6,016 nucleotides of DNA from Planctomycetota bacterium (GCA_022563055.1 JADFOB010000094.1:1-6016); one strand, 5' to 3'; counted from the stretch's first letter, positions 1 to 5,965 are shown. The notes: generated by a model not told the origin, from the letters alone. Numbers and translations are program-made.

Positions 1-83
1 GGTGTGTTGGGTCATTAGGCACGATCCTGCGGCGTCGACCGCGCGGGTCAGCGATGAAGCGAAGATATCAGGACGAACGTAGC

Positions 84-2021
84 ATGGCGGTAAACGCGAT
101 TAACATCTCACGAGTCAGCCAGAACCTGCGGCTAACGAGCGTCATGGAATCGCTACGGCGAAACCAGGTCGAGCTCTTCACCACCCAGGCGAGGATCGCC
201 TCGGGAAGACGCTTCGTCACACCAAGCGAAGATCCGATCGGTGCAGCCCGTGCGCTCAATCTGAACCTGGCCCTGGGACTCCAGAGGCAGTTCGCCCAGA
301 ACCTACAGCACGCCGACAATGTTCTGGCCGCCGCCGACGTGGCGATCACCGAGGTGAACACCCTGCTGATCGACGCCCAAGGGATCGCGAGCCAGAACGT
401 GGGGAGCCTGACGAGCCCGGACGAGCGCTCCGCGGTGGCCGAGGTCATCGCGGGCATTCGAGAGCAACTGATGGTCGTCGGCAATCGCCAGTTCGCCGGC
501 CGTTTCCTCTTCGCCGGTCGCGATACGACCGACGCCCCGTTTGTAAACGGTCCGAGTGGTATTACCTATCTGGGTGACACCGGCGATCTGACGACGAGAG
601 TCGGCGAGGATCTGACCGTGGCCACGAACGTTCCCGGCAACATCCTGTTCGGAGCCCTGTCCGCTCGGATCGCCTCGGATGCGGACCTGACGCCGGCGTT
701 GACTTCCTCGATCCGCCTGAGCGATCTGGGCTCCGCACAAGGCGATGCGTTCCTCGCCGGCGTCCTCGTCTTCAACGAAATCAACGGCGCCGGTGCCTTC
801 AACGTCGATCTGAATGACGCCGACACAATCGGCGACGTCGTGAACATTATCAACACGGCAGCCACCGAGGCAGGAGCGTCGCTCACAGCTTCGCTGGGCG
901 TAAGCGGAATCGAAATCACGCCGGGCACATCCGACGTATCGATCAGCGACACCAGCGCGGGACAGGTGGCATCAAAACTCGGAATTCTGACGAATACACC
1001 GACGAGCGCGCCGATCATCGGGGATCCGCTCGCGCCGCGACTTACACGCATCACGCCCGTGGAAGAGCTGGCCCGCGGAGCCGGAATCGACCTGGACAAC
1101 GGTTTCATCATTACCAACGGCACGCGCACCGCCACGATCGATCTCAGCGCAGCCACGACCGTCCAGGACATTATCAACACGATTAACAACGCCGGCGTCT
1201 CCGTCCTCGCACGCGTCAACGACAGCGGAACGGGGATCGACGTCTTTAACCAGGTTTCGGGAACCTCGCTGACCATTGGCGAGAACGGCGGAACAACGGC
1301 AGCCGATCTGGGGATTCGGACGCTCGATACAGCCACGTCGCTGGGCTCGCTCAACTTCGGGCTCGGGTTCGAGACGCGAGAGGGCGAGGACGATCTTCGG
1401 ATTACCGCTTCGGACGGCTCGACCGTCGACGTCAACCTGGATGGGGCGCTGACGATCGGCGATGTCATCGATCTGATGAATACGGCGGCGACCGATGCCG
1501 GTGTGAATGTGACGGCATCGTTCGCGGAGGTCGGCAACGGCATTCGAATCGTCGACGGAACCGGTGGGGGAGGCGAGCTGTCGGTCACGAATCTGAATGC
1601 GTCGACGGCGCCGAGTGATTTGGGACTCCTCCAAACGGTTCCGGGCGGTACGGACCTCATCGGAGACGATACCAACCCGACGCGTACCGAAGGCGTTCTG
1701 GGTGCCCTGGTGGATTTGGAGCTTGCCCTGCGGCGGGACGACACGTTGGGGATTGCCGCCGCTGCTGCGCGGCTGGATCGGTTCACGCCGGAGCTCTCGC
1801 GCGTTCACGGCGTGGTGGGGGCTCGCGCGCAGGCGATGCGTGGGAAGTTGCAGCAGACCCAGGATGCGGCGCGCACCACGGAGATTTTCTTGTCCGAGGT
1901 TCAGGGCCTGGACTTTGCCGAGGCCGCCACACGGATGCAGGCCGCCCAGATCCAGCTCCAGGCAAGCCTTCAGACGAGTTCGGTTTTGTTCAACCTCTCG
2001 CTGCTGGACTTCCTCCGGTAG
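84..2021 (+). CDS. flgL: Flagellar hook-filament junction protein FlgL (HAP3), enlarged
   Basis: FlgL forms the ring joining the hook (through FlgK) to the flagellin filament outside the cell, and is exported by the flagellar type III system. The 645-residue product has flagellin-fold ends. The N-terminal D0/D1 helices (about 1-155) contain the typical motifs ASGRRFVTPSEDP and NRQFAGRFLFAGRDT. The C-terminal helices (about 535-645) end in GLDFAEAATRMQAAQIQLQASL and a terminal LSLLDFLR-like tail. FlgL proteins are usually about 300 residues; the excess here is a central insert (about 224-514) of three diverged flagellin-IN-like modules. I saw no cysteine, as is common in axial flagellar proteins. 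I chose the ATG at 84 because AGGACG lies 8 nt upstream and the protein then starts MAVNAINISRVSQ. An in-frame ATG at 54 would add ten charged residues with no good ribosome site. It is the first gene of the fliW-csrA-fliC cluster. A flagellin paralogue is less likely because the ends resemble FlgL. Confidence 0.9.
   Translation: MAVNAINISRVSQNLRLTSVMESLRRNQVELFTTQARIASGRRFVTPSEDPIGAARALNLNLALGLQRQFAQNLQHADNVLAAADVAITEVNTLLIDAQGIASQNVGSLTSPDERSAVAEVIAGIREQLMVVGNRQFAGRFLFAGRDTTDAPFVNGPSGITYLGDTGDLTTRVGEDLTVATNVPGNILFGALSARIASDADLTPALTSSIRLSDLGSAQGDAFLAGVLVFNEINGAGAFNVDLNDADTIGDVVNIINTAATEAGASLTASLGVSGIEITPGTSDVSISDTSAGQVASKLGILTNTPTSAPIIGDPLAPRLTRITPVEELARGAGIDLDNGFIITNGTRTATIDLSAATTVQDIINTINNAGVSVLARVNDSGTGIDVFNQVSGTSLTIGENGGTTAADLGIRTLDTATSLGSLNFGLGFETREGEDDLRITASDGSTVDVNLDGALTIGDVIDLMNTAATDAGVNVTASFAEVGNGIRIVDGTGGGGELSVTNLNASTAPSDLGLLQTVPGGTDLIGDDTNPTRTEGVLGALVDLELALRRDDTLGIAAAAARLDRFTPELSRVHGVVGARAQAMRGKLQQTQDAARTTEIFLSEVQGLDFAEAATRMQAAQIQLQASLQTSSVLFNLSLLDFLR
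753..1625 (+). repeat. Three diverged flagellin-IN-like modules inside FlgL
   Basis: Three protein-level repeats lie at about 753-983, 1065-1313 and 1341-1625. Each has a beta-rich start, then a T-[IV]-x-D-[VI]-[IV] motif leading into an [IM]N-containing helix (TIGDVVNIINTAAT, TVQDIINTINNAG, TIGDVIDLMNTAAT). Each continues with a strand such as SGIEIT, TGIDVF or NGIRIV and closes on an LG[IL] motif (KLGIL, DLGIR, DLGLL). The T of each motif is at residue 248, 359 and 457 of the 645-residue protein, giving a period of about 100 residues. Copies 1 and 3 are most alike. The modules are diverged at DNA level, so this is old duplication rather than a recent tandem array. They resemble the flagellin hook IN motif found in flagellins and hook-associated proteins and probably form surface-exposed domains. 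Confidence 0.75.
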
Positions 2022-2036
2022 TGAGAGTCAAGAGTT

Positions 2037-2057
2037 GGCGACCGCCGGTCGGTCGCC
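2037..2057 (+). terminator. GC-rich hairpin after flgL, possible weak terminator
   Basis: A perfect 8-bp stem (GGCGACCG at 2037-2044 with CGGTCGCC at 2050-2057) closes a 5-nt loop. It starts 15 nt after the flgL stop and is followed by GTGTTTCGT, so only a short T-rich stretch is present. It could be a partial terminator lowering read-through into fliW, or a stabiliser of the flgL mRNA 3' end. The stem is clear; the function is inferred. Confidence 0.45.
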
Positions 2058-2075
2058 GTGTTTCGTGGAAACAAG

Positions 2076-2100
2076 GTGTGCAAGGACACGTGATGGGAGA
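2076..2100 (+). promoter_or_regulatory. fliW leader: candidate CsrA hairpin and ribosome site
   Basis: GTG (2078-2080) can pair with CAC (2087-2089), extendable by two G-U pairs, leaving a CAAGGA loop. CsrA prefers a GGA in a hairpin loop within a consensus like CARGGA, which this loop matches. The fliW ribosome site GGGAGA (2095-2100) lies a few bases downstream and 6 nt before the ATG, so a bound CsrA dimer could cover both. The stem is short, so this is tentative. Confidence 0.35.
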
Positions 2101-2106
2101 TACGCG

Positions 2107-2556
2107 ATGATAATCAGGACGTCGCGCTTCGGGCAGTTGGAAGTGGATCAAGATCGCTTGATTGTGTTCGAGGATGGAATCCTCGGATTCCCGAAACAGC
2201 AGCGCTACGCGCTCGTACAAACGGGGGAGGGAAGCGGGTTTTACTGGCTTCAGTCCGTCGACACGGAGGAACTGGCCTTTGTCGTCTGCGATCCGCGCCT
2301 TTTCGTCGCGGACTATCAGGTGCCGGTCAAAAAGGAGGAGCTCCAGGCGATCGGTGTGGACAGCCCCGATGACGCCCAGGTGTTCATTATCGTGAACAAG
2401 GTCGGGGATCTCCTAACGGGCAATTTCCAGGGTCCGCTCGTGGTCAATGTCAAGAATCGCGGCGCGAGGCAGTTGGTGCTGAGTGATAAGCGATATTCGA
2501 CGCGCCATCCCTTGATGCGGATTGCGGGTGCCGAGACCATGGGCAAAACGGCATAG
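2107..2556 (+). CDS. fliW: Flagellar assembly factor FliW (CsrA antagonist)
   Basis: FliW is a small cytoplasmic protein that binds either flagellin or CsrA. When flagellin is exported, freed FliW binds CsrA and lifts its repression of flagellin translation. The 149-residue product has the normal family length and its conserved segments in order: GILGFP (24-29), FYWLQSVD (45-52), LAFVVCDP (56-63), NFQGPLVVN (106-114) and YSTRHPL (130-136). The ATG has GGGAGA 6 nt upstream. The reading frame stays open far upstream inside flgL, but that extension is a GC-rich shadow with no FliW similarity, and the family's start fits 2107. It lies directly before csrA and fliC, the two partners it is known to connect. 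No unusual residues stand out. Confidence 0.95.
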   Translation: MIIRTSRFGQLEVDQDRLIVFEDGILGFPKQQRYALVQTGEGSGFYWLQSVDTEELAFVVCDPRLFVADYQVPVKKEELQAIGVDSPDDAQVFIIVNKVGDLLTGNFQGPLVVNVKNRGARQLVLSDKRYSTRHPLMRIAGAETMGKTA

Positions 2557-2694
2557 CGGGAGTCTGGTCACCACGGGTGGTTCGCGGCTACAATACAACA
2601 GGGACGCGGGTAACGCCCGCCCAAGTGGATGACAGGTTCGAAGCACCGTTGAGGCACCGTTCGAGTTCGGCCACGCGCAAGCAACCGCGATTGA

Positions 2695-2709
2695 CCTCGA
2701 GGAGCGAGG
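2695..2709 (+). promoter_or_regulatory. csrA leader hairpin with AGGAG loop, candidate CsrA site
   Basis: A perfect 5-bp stem (CCTCG at 2695-2699 with CGAGG at 2705-2709) displays the loop AGGAG. GGA in a small hairpin loop is the known CsrA recognition geometry. It lies about 73 nt before the csrA start, in a 226-nt gap after fliW. That gap also contains another 5-bp hairpin (GCGGG 2606-2610 with CCCGC 2616-2620) and a direct repeat of GCACCGTT (2643-2650 and 2654-2661), but no convincing gene. Binding by CsrA is inferred. Confidence 0.4.
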
Positions 2710-2765
2710 CAGTCCACCGTAGTCGGGCGGGACGCAGCACGGTCCAAAGTCTCGTCGGCAAGGTT

Positions 2766-2775
2766 AAGGGAGGAG
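2766..2775 (+). promoter_or_regulatory. Strong csrA ribosome binding site overlapping GGA motifs
   Basis: AAGGGAGGAG ends 7 nt before the csrA ATG and is close to an ideal Shine-Dalgarno sequence. It contains an A-N-GGA match (2767-2771) and a second GGA (2772-2774). With the upstream AGGAG-loop hairpin it offers two spaced sites, the arrangement by which a CsrA dimer can block its own translation. The ribosome site itself is secure and sets the start; the autoregulation is inferred. Confidence 0.7.
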
Positions 2776-2782
2776 CCCGATT

Positions 2783-3037
2783 ATGTTGGTGCTATCCAGA
2801 CAACGCGATCAGACGATTATGATCGGCGACGACGTGGAGATTACCATTGTCGACATTCGAGGCGACAAGGTACGCCTGGGGATCACCGCGCCAAGGCACA
2901 TTCAAGTCCATCGCAAGGAAGTGTACGACGCCATCAAGCGCGAGAACGAAGAGGCTGCGAAGCTCGCTCCGCGCGACGTGCCCGGTATTGGGCAAAAGAC
3001 CGCGAGGAAAGAGAATCGCCGGAAAGAGGCGAAGTAG
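2783..3037 (+). CDS. csrA: Carbon storage regulator CsrA (RsmA-type translational regulator)
   Basis: CsrA is a small homodimeric RNA-binding protein that binds GGA motifs near ribosome sites and usually represses translation, here most probably of flagellin. The 84-residue product starts [20 protein letters not shown] and continues through the family's five-strand core to VRLGITAP (30-37) and [10 protein letters not shown] (42-51). The RNA-contacting residues known in the family are present (L4, R6, R44). After the C-terminal helix it carries an extra tail of about 20 residues, with seven K/R in the last 14, making it longer than the 61-residue E. coli protein. It lies between fliW and fliC, so control by FliW is expected. 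The start is set by MLVLSR and the strong ribosome site. Confidence 0.97.
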   Translation: MLVLSRQRDQTIMIGDDVEITIVDIRGDKVRLGITAPRHIQVHRKEVYDAIKRENEEAAKLAPRDVPGIGQKTARKENRRKEAK

Positions 3038-3159
3038 ATCGAATGGCATCGGCGCGGAGCCCCGGGCGGACCGGGCACGTCGATGACGGCAGGAACGTTT
3101 GGTGAACGCCTCGGTGGCGTTCAGGATAGAACAACCGGAGTAATCAGGGAGGATTGCTC
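3038..3159 (+). promoter_or_regulatory. Structured flagellin leader with several GGA motifs, likely CsrA target
   Basis: This 122-nt region holds two hairpins. The first is a 5-bp stem (CCCGG 3061-3065 with CCGGG 3071-3075) whose loop GCGGA presents a GGA. The second is an 8-bp stem (TGAACGCC 3103-3110 with GGCGTTCA 3116-3123) directly followed by GGAT. Further GGA motifs occur at 3056-3058, 3092-3094 and 3137-3139, and two lie in the flagellin ribosome site CAGGGAGGA (3145-3153), 6 nt before the ATG. That makes seven GGA in total. In Bacillus subtilis the hag leader has one CsrA site upstream and one over the ribosome site, and this layout is analogous. Neither hairpin has a T tract, so they do not look like terminators. 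I found no clear sigma-28 promoter. Confidence 0.55.
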
Positions 3160-4599
3160 ATGTCACGGATCAACAGTAACGTCGCATCGCTCACCGCGCA
3201 GCGTCACCTGATTGTCTCGCAGCGAGCCCTGTCCCTCTCCTTGGAACGCCTCTCGAGCGGGCTCAGGATCAACCGCGGTGCGGACGACCCGGCTGGACTC
3301 ATTGTGTCCGAGCGATTGCGCGCGGAGATCGCCGCGGTCGATCAGGCGATCGACAACTCGGCGCGAGCCATCAACGTCATAGCGACGACCGAAGGCGCGC
3401 TCAATGAAGTGGCGGCGCTCCTGAGTGACATCCAGGCGTTGGTGATCGAGGCTGCCAACAGCGGTGCCTTCTCGGACGACGAGATCGCCGCCAACCAGCT
3501 TCAGATGGATGACGCGATTGACTCGATCACGCGTATCGCCAACACCACCAACTTCGCCGGTCGCAAGCTGCTCAATGGCGGGTTGGACTACATCACCAGT
3601 GGCATCACGCGAACCGCGCTGGCCGATGTGAACGTCCTGGGCGCCAAGTTCGGATCTCGTTCAAGCGTCCCGGTAGAGGTCAAAGTTTCGACTTCCGCCC
3701 AGCAGGGTCAGCTCACCTTTGCGATGACGGGCGTGCTCGCCACGGCCGCGACGGTGGACATCGCCGGACCAGACGGAATCATCACGCTTACCTTCCCCGC
3801 CAGCGCGACCAGCAACGACATCGTCACGGCGATCAACGCCCAGACAGACTCGACGGGCATCACGGCTTCGACCACGGGAGCCTCCTCCAACGTGGTTTTC
3901 AACACCATCGAGTATGGAAGCCGTGCGTTCCTGAGTATCACCGGGCTTACCAGCGACGCGGACTTCCCCGTCACCCGCCGGGACGGTTCCACCGTAAACC
4001 GGACGACGGGGCGCGATGCCGTTGCCACGATCAACGGCGTCTCCACGACCGCCGACGGGCTCACACTCACGATCCAGCAATCGGATCTGAAGGTCCAAGT
4101 GATTCTATCCGAGACTTTCGGCGCCTCGGCCATCGGGACGTCCAACTTCGAGATTATCGGCGGCGGCGCCTTGTTCCAACTCGGTCCGCAGGTCAACACG
4201 AACCTTCAGGTGAACATCGGCGTCTCGAGCATCCAGGCGAACAAGCTGGGCAATGCCATCGTGGGATTCCTCTCGGAACTCAAGAGCGGCCAGCGCTTCT
4301 CGCTGCGTAACGAAAAGTTCCTCCAGGCGCAGAAAGTCATCAACGAAGTGATTACGGAGGTGTCGGTCCTGCGCGGACGCTTGGGCGCGTTTGAACGAAA
4401 CTCGCTGCGACCCAACATCAGCCAGTTGCAGATTACATCCGAGAACCTGACGTCGGCGCAGGCTGTCATTCGAGACACCGATTTCGCCAAGGAAACCTCG
4501 GAACTGACGCGGGCGCAGATCCTCGTGCAGGCGGGAACTAGTATTCTGGCGATCGCCAACGCGCAGTCCCAGAACGTCCTAAGCCTGCTCGGTGGGTAA
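3160..4599 (+). CDS. fliC: Flagellin (filament subunit)
   Basis: This is the main subunit of the flagellar filament, exported through the hollow filament and polymerised at its tip. The 479-residue protein has the conserved N-terminal D0/D1 region (1-140), including RLSSGLRINRGADDPAGLIVSERL (about 30-53) and TNFAGRKLLNGG (130-141). The C-terminal D1/D0 region (about 385-479) includes VIRDTDFAKETSELTRAQILVQAGTS and the typical SQNVLSLLGG end. The middle (about 150-380) is the variable, surface-exposed part; GRDAVATINGVSTTADGLTL (284-303) resembles a flagellin-IN segment. I saw no cysteine. I chose the ATG at 3160 because CAGGGAGGA lies 6 nt upstream. An in-frame TTG at 3154 overlaps the downstream side of the ribosome site and is unlikely. 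It is the last gene of the cluster and the probable main target of CsrA/FliW control. No fliS or fliD follows within the window. Confidence 0.95.
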   Translation: MSRINSNVASLTAQRHLIVSQRALSLSLERLSSGLRINRGADDPAGLIVSERLRAEIAAVDQAIDNSARAINVIATTEGALNEVAALLSDIQALVIEAANSGAFSDDEIAANQLQMDDAIDSITRIANTTNFAGRKLLNGGLDYITSGITRTALADVNVLGAKFGSRSSVPVEVKVSTSAQQGQLTFAMTGVLATAATVDIAGPDGIITLTFPASATSNDIVTAINAQTDSTGITASTTGASSNVVFNTIEYGSRAFLSITGLTSDADFPVTRRDGSTVNRTTGRDAVATINGVSTTADGLTLTIQQSDLKVQVILSETFGASAIGTSNFEIIGGGALFQLGPQVNTNLQVNIGVSSIQANKLGNAIVGFLSELKSGQRFSLRNEKFLQAQKVINEVITEVSVLRGRLGAFERNSLRPNISQLQITSENLTSAQAVIRDTDFAKETSELTRAQILVQAGTSILAIANAQSQNVLSLLGG

Positions 4600-4616
4600 G
4601 GCACGTTCATGATGAT

Positions 4617-4662
4617 GTAGCGTCCACCGTGACTACGTAGCGTCCGCCCCCCGTGGCGGACG
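4617..4662. repeat. Direct repeat plus 8-bp hairpin downstream of flagellin gene
   Basis: GTAGCGTCC occurs twice, at 4617-4625 and 4637-4645, with a 20-bp period. The second copy runs into a perfect 8-bp inverted repeat (CGTCCGCC 4641-4648, GGCGGACG 4655-4662) around a C-rich 6-nt loop. It lies 17 to 63 nt after the flagellin stop. The stem could stabilise or end the flagellin mRNA, but there is no T tract after it. It directly abuts the larger palindromic element and may be part of the same unit. Confidence 0.5.
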
Positions 4663-4668
4663 TAGGAT

Positions 4669-4821
4669 GCGGGTGCCCCATCCTTTGCGTTGCAAGACCG
4701 TGCTTTGGCAGCTCGCCAGCGCCCCATGCAACGCAAAAGGTGGGGGACCGACACATTGCGCGACGCACCATCACTCATCCGTCCCCCACTCTTCGCCTAC
4801 GGAGAAGGATGGGGCACCCGC
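4669..4821. repeat. Nested inverted-repeat (REP/MITE-like) element between convergent genes
   Basis: A 17-bp perfect inverted repeat closes the element: GCGGGTGCCCCATCCTT (4669-4685) with AAGGATGGGGCACCCGC (4805-4821). Inside are two further pairs. TGCGTTGCA (4686-4694) pairs with TGCAACGCA (4727-4735), and GTGGGGGAC (4740-4748) pairs with GTCCCCCAC (4781-4789). All three can form together as a three-way, cloverleaf-like fold. The left arm can also pair more extensively with the middle arm (4676-4694 with 4727-4745, 17 of 19 positions), giving an alternative fold. It has no coding potential that makes sense and lies between the 3' ends of fliC and tadA, where REP-type elements and bidirectional terminators commonly sit. 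The pairing is directly visible; the element class is inferred. Confidence 0.7.
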
Positions 4822-4851
4822 GCTACCCGTCGGCGTTGCTACGATGCTTGC

Positions 4852-5337
4852 CTACTTCTTCCCCAGCGCCCGCTGCGCGGCGAAGAAGTCGGTGAGCAGG
4901 GCGGCGCACTGCCCCGTACACCTCGGCTCGCCCAGCGTGACCTTGTGGTTGAGCCGGTCATCGGTCGCAATGGTGTAAAGCGATCCGCACGCACCGGCCT
5001 TGGGATCCGCCGTCCCAAAGACCAAACGCGAGATGCGCGCGAGCACGATCGCGCCGGCGCACATCGCACAGGGTTCGAGCGTGACGTAGAGCGTACACTC
5101 CTCCAGCCGCCAATCGCCCACGAAGGTTGACGCAGCCGTGAGCGCGAGCATCTCAGCGTGGGCTGTCGGATCCTTGAGCCGCTCGCGCTGGTTGTGACCC
5201 CGACCGATGATGCGCCCGCCGCGCACGACCACCGCGCCGACGGGAACTTCGCCCTCCTCGAGGGCAGCCTGCGCCTCGATCAGCGCAGCCTGCATGAAAC
5301 GCTCGTCGTCTCCGTCGTTTATCGCTACGGCATCCAC
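4852..5337 (-). CDS. tadA: tRNA-specific adenosine-34 deaminase TadA
   Basis: TadA is a cytoplasmic zinc enzyme that converts adenosine to inosine at the wobble position of tRNA-Arg(ACG), allowing it to read several arginine codons. The protein shows the deaminase signature in order: [15 protein letters not shown], the zinc/catalytic motif TAHAEM (zinc ligand His, proton-shuttling Glu), [15 protein letters not shown] with the two zinc-binding Cys, [13 protein letters not shown], and a [13 protein letters not shown] end. From the GTG at 5337 it has 161 residues, close to the usual 150-170. I prefer this start because GGTGAG lies 7 nt upstream and it begins one base after the arsC stop, suggesting translational coupling. 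In-frame alternatives are GTG at 5349 and TTG at 5379, which would overlap arsC. An ATG at 5295 would cut into the first helix. Its 3' end faces fliC across the palindromic region. Confidence 0.92.
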   Translation of the reverse strand: MDAVAINDGDDERFMQAALIEAQAALEEGEVPVGAVVVRGGRIIGRGHNQRERLKDPTAHAEMLALTAASTFVGDWRLEECTLYVTLEPCAMCAGAIVLARISRLVFGTADPKAGACGSLYTIATDDRLNHKVTLGEPRCTGQCAALLTDFFAAQRALGKK

Positions 5338-5338
5338 A

Positions 5339-5818
5339 TCAAATCTCACCGAGGAAATCGAGCCGTGCCTTGAGTTCAACCGGGTCCAGCAACCAGTCGA
5401 GGTTCACCAGCGCCTGAATCTTCACGCGGAGGCGCTCTGCCACGCGAACGGCAAACTCGATCCGATCCTCCTCGGTTCCCGCGTGATACGAGGGATCGGG
5501 CACGGGCCAATGCGCGGTGACGGCGCTTTGAGGCCAGGCGGGACAGGCTTTGCCGGCGGCCGCGTCGCAGACTGTGATGACCGCGTCGACGGCGGCTCCG
5601 GCGAACTCGTCCCAGCTCTTGGAGATATGATCGACCATCGGCACGCCGAGTCGCCGCATCGCCTCGATCGCCAGGGGATGCACAAAACCCGCAGGATCAG
5701 AGCCCGCGCTGAGCGATTCGAACCGATCCGGGCCGAGCTGACGCAGGATAGCCTCGCACATTTGCGAGCGGCACGAGTTGCCCGTGCAAAGGAAAAGGAC
5801 TTTCTTCTTGACAGTCAC
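5339..5818 (-). CDS. arsC: Arsenate reductase, thioredoxin-coupled low-molecular-weight phosphatase type
   Basis: This enzyme reduces arsenate to arsenite in the cytoplasm, passing electrons through three cysteines to thioredoxin. The 159-residue protein begins with a beta strand and the phosphatase P-loop C-x5-R: CTGNSCRS with nucleophile C11 and R17. [14 protein letters not shown] follows, then the redox pair C84 and C92 in [15 protein letters not shown], and finally a DP motif (D108-P109) in [10 protein letters not shown], the usual general-acid position. The two extra cysteines separate it from ordinary low-molecular-weight tyrosine phosphatases, which makes arsenate reductase the better call. 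The start is GTG at 5818; no good ribosome site is visible upstream, so it is less certain, but the P-loop distance is normal. It is followed at once by tadA. No arsR, arsB or acr3 is visible nearby, so it may be a stand-alone copy, although its upstream side is cut off by the window. Confidence 0.92.
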   Translation of the reverse strand: MTVKKKVLFLCTGNSCRSQMCEAILRQLGPDRFESLSAGSDPAGFVHPLAIEAMRRLGVPMVDHISKSWDEFAGAAVDAVITVCDAAAGKACPAWPQSAVTAHWPVPDPSYHAGTEEDRIEFAVRVAERLRVKIQALVNLDWLLDPVELKARLDFLGEI

Positions 5819-5900
5819 GGTGTTGCGAGGGATTCCATACCCGTACCATGGGCGGGTGGACCGTGGGTTTTAATCGCCGTGCGGGATCCTGCGCCACCGA

Positions 5901-5965
5901 TCCGAGCCCCAAGCGCGAGCGCGGGGTGTTCCCAAAGGACCGGTCGCTTGCGCTCGCGGCTCGGA
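5901..5965. repeat. Imperfect palindrome, REP-like intergenic repeat
   Basis: Two 21-nt arms (5901-5921 and 5945-5965) are inverted copies matching at 18 of 21 positions by my count. The outer TCCGAGCC/GGCTCGGA is perfect and the inner part consists of AGCGC/GCGCT and AGCG/CGCT blocks. The loop is 23 nt. The region 5819-6016 around it has no believable gene; the open frames through it are low-complexity and Arg/Pro-rich. GC-rich palindromes of this look are common between planctomycete genes as far as I recall, but I cannot check copy number here. Confidence 0.6.

Noticed and set aside
18..30. Sigma-54-like GGCACG...TGC upstream of flgL
   Set aside because: The GG to GC spacing is one base shorter than the required -24/-12 spacing, which normally abolishes function.
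566..1786. Long open frame (406 codons) on the minus strand
   Set aside because: It is antisense to flgL, Ser/Pro/Arg-rich with no family resemblance, and typical of GC-rich shadow frames. flgL has clear homology at both ends and an internal repeat structure.
1597..2106. Upstream in-frame extension of fliW into flgL
   Set aside because: The frame is open by chance. The extension is Arg/Trp/Pro-rich and unlike FliW, while a ribosome site and a normal FliW start occur at 2107.
2565..2594. Possible sigma-70-type promoter with -10 TACAAT at 2589-2594
   Set aside because: The -10 is good but the best -35 at normal spacing (TGGTCA, 2565-2570) matches only about half the consensus, so I would not annotate it without a mapped transcript start.
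2577..2822. Small frame before and overlapping csrA
   Set aside because: It has low-complexity Arg/Ser-rich content, no good ribosome site and overlaps the secure csrA start. The region fits a leader better.
4206..4778. 190-codon minus-strand frame through the end of fliC and the palindromic region
   Set aside because: It is antisense to conserved flagellin D0/D1 sequence and built partly from inverted-repeat DNA. It shows no protein family features.
4669..4821. tRNA or CRISPR interpretation of the cloverleaf-capable region
   Set aside because: The closing stem is 17 bp, the arms are 9 bp with 32-nt loops, and there is no T-loop or anticodon arm. There is also no regular repeat-spacer series, so neither class fits.
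4653..5130. Overlapping plus-strand frames across the palindromic element into tadA
   Set aside because: They translate repeat DNA and the antisense of tadA, with Arg/His/Pro-rich products and no domain.
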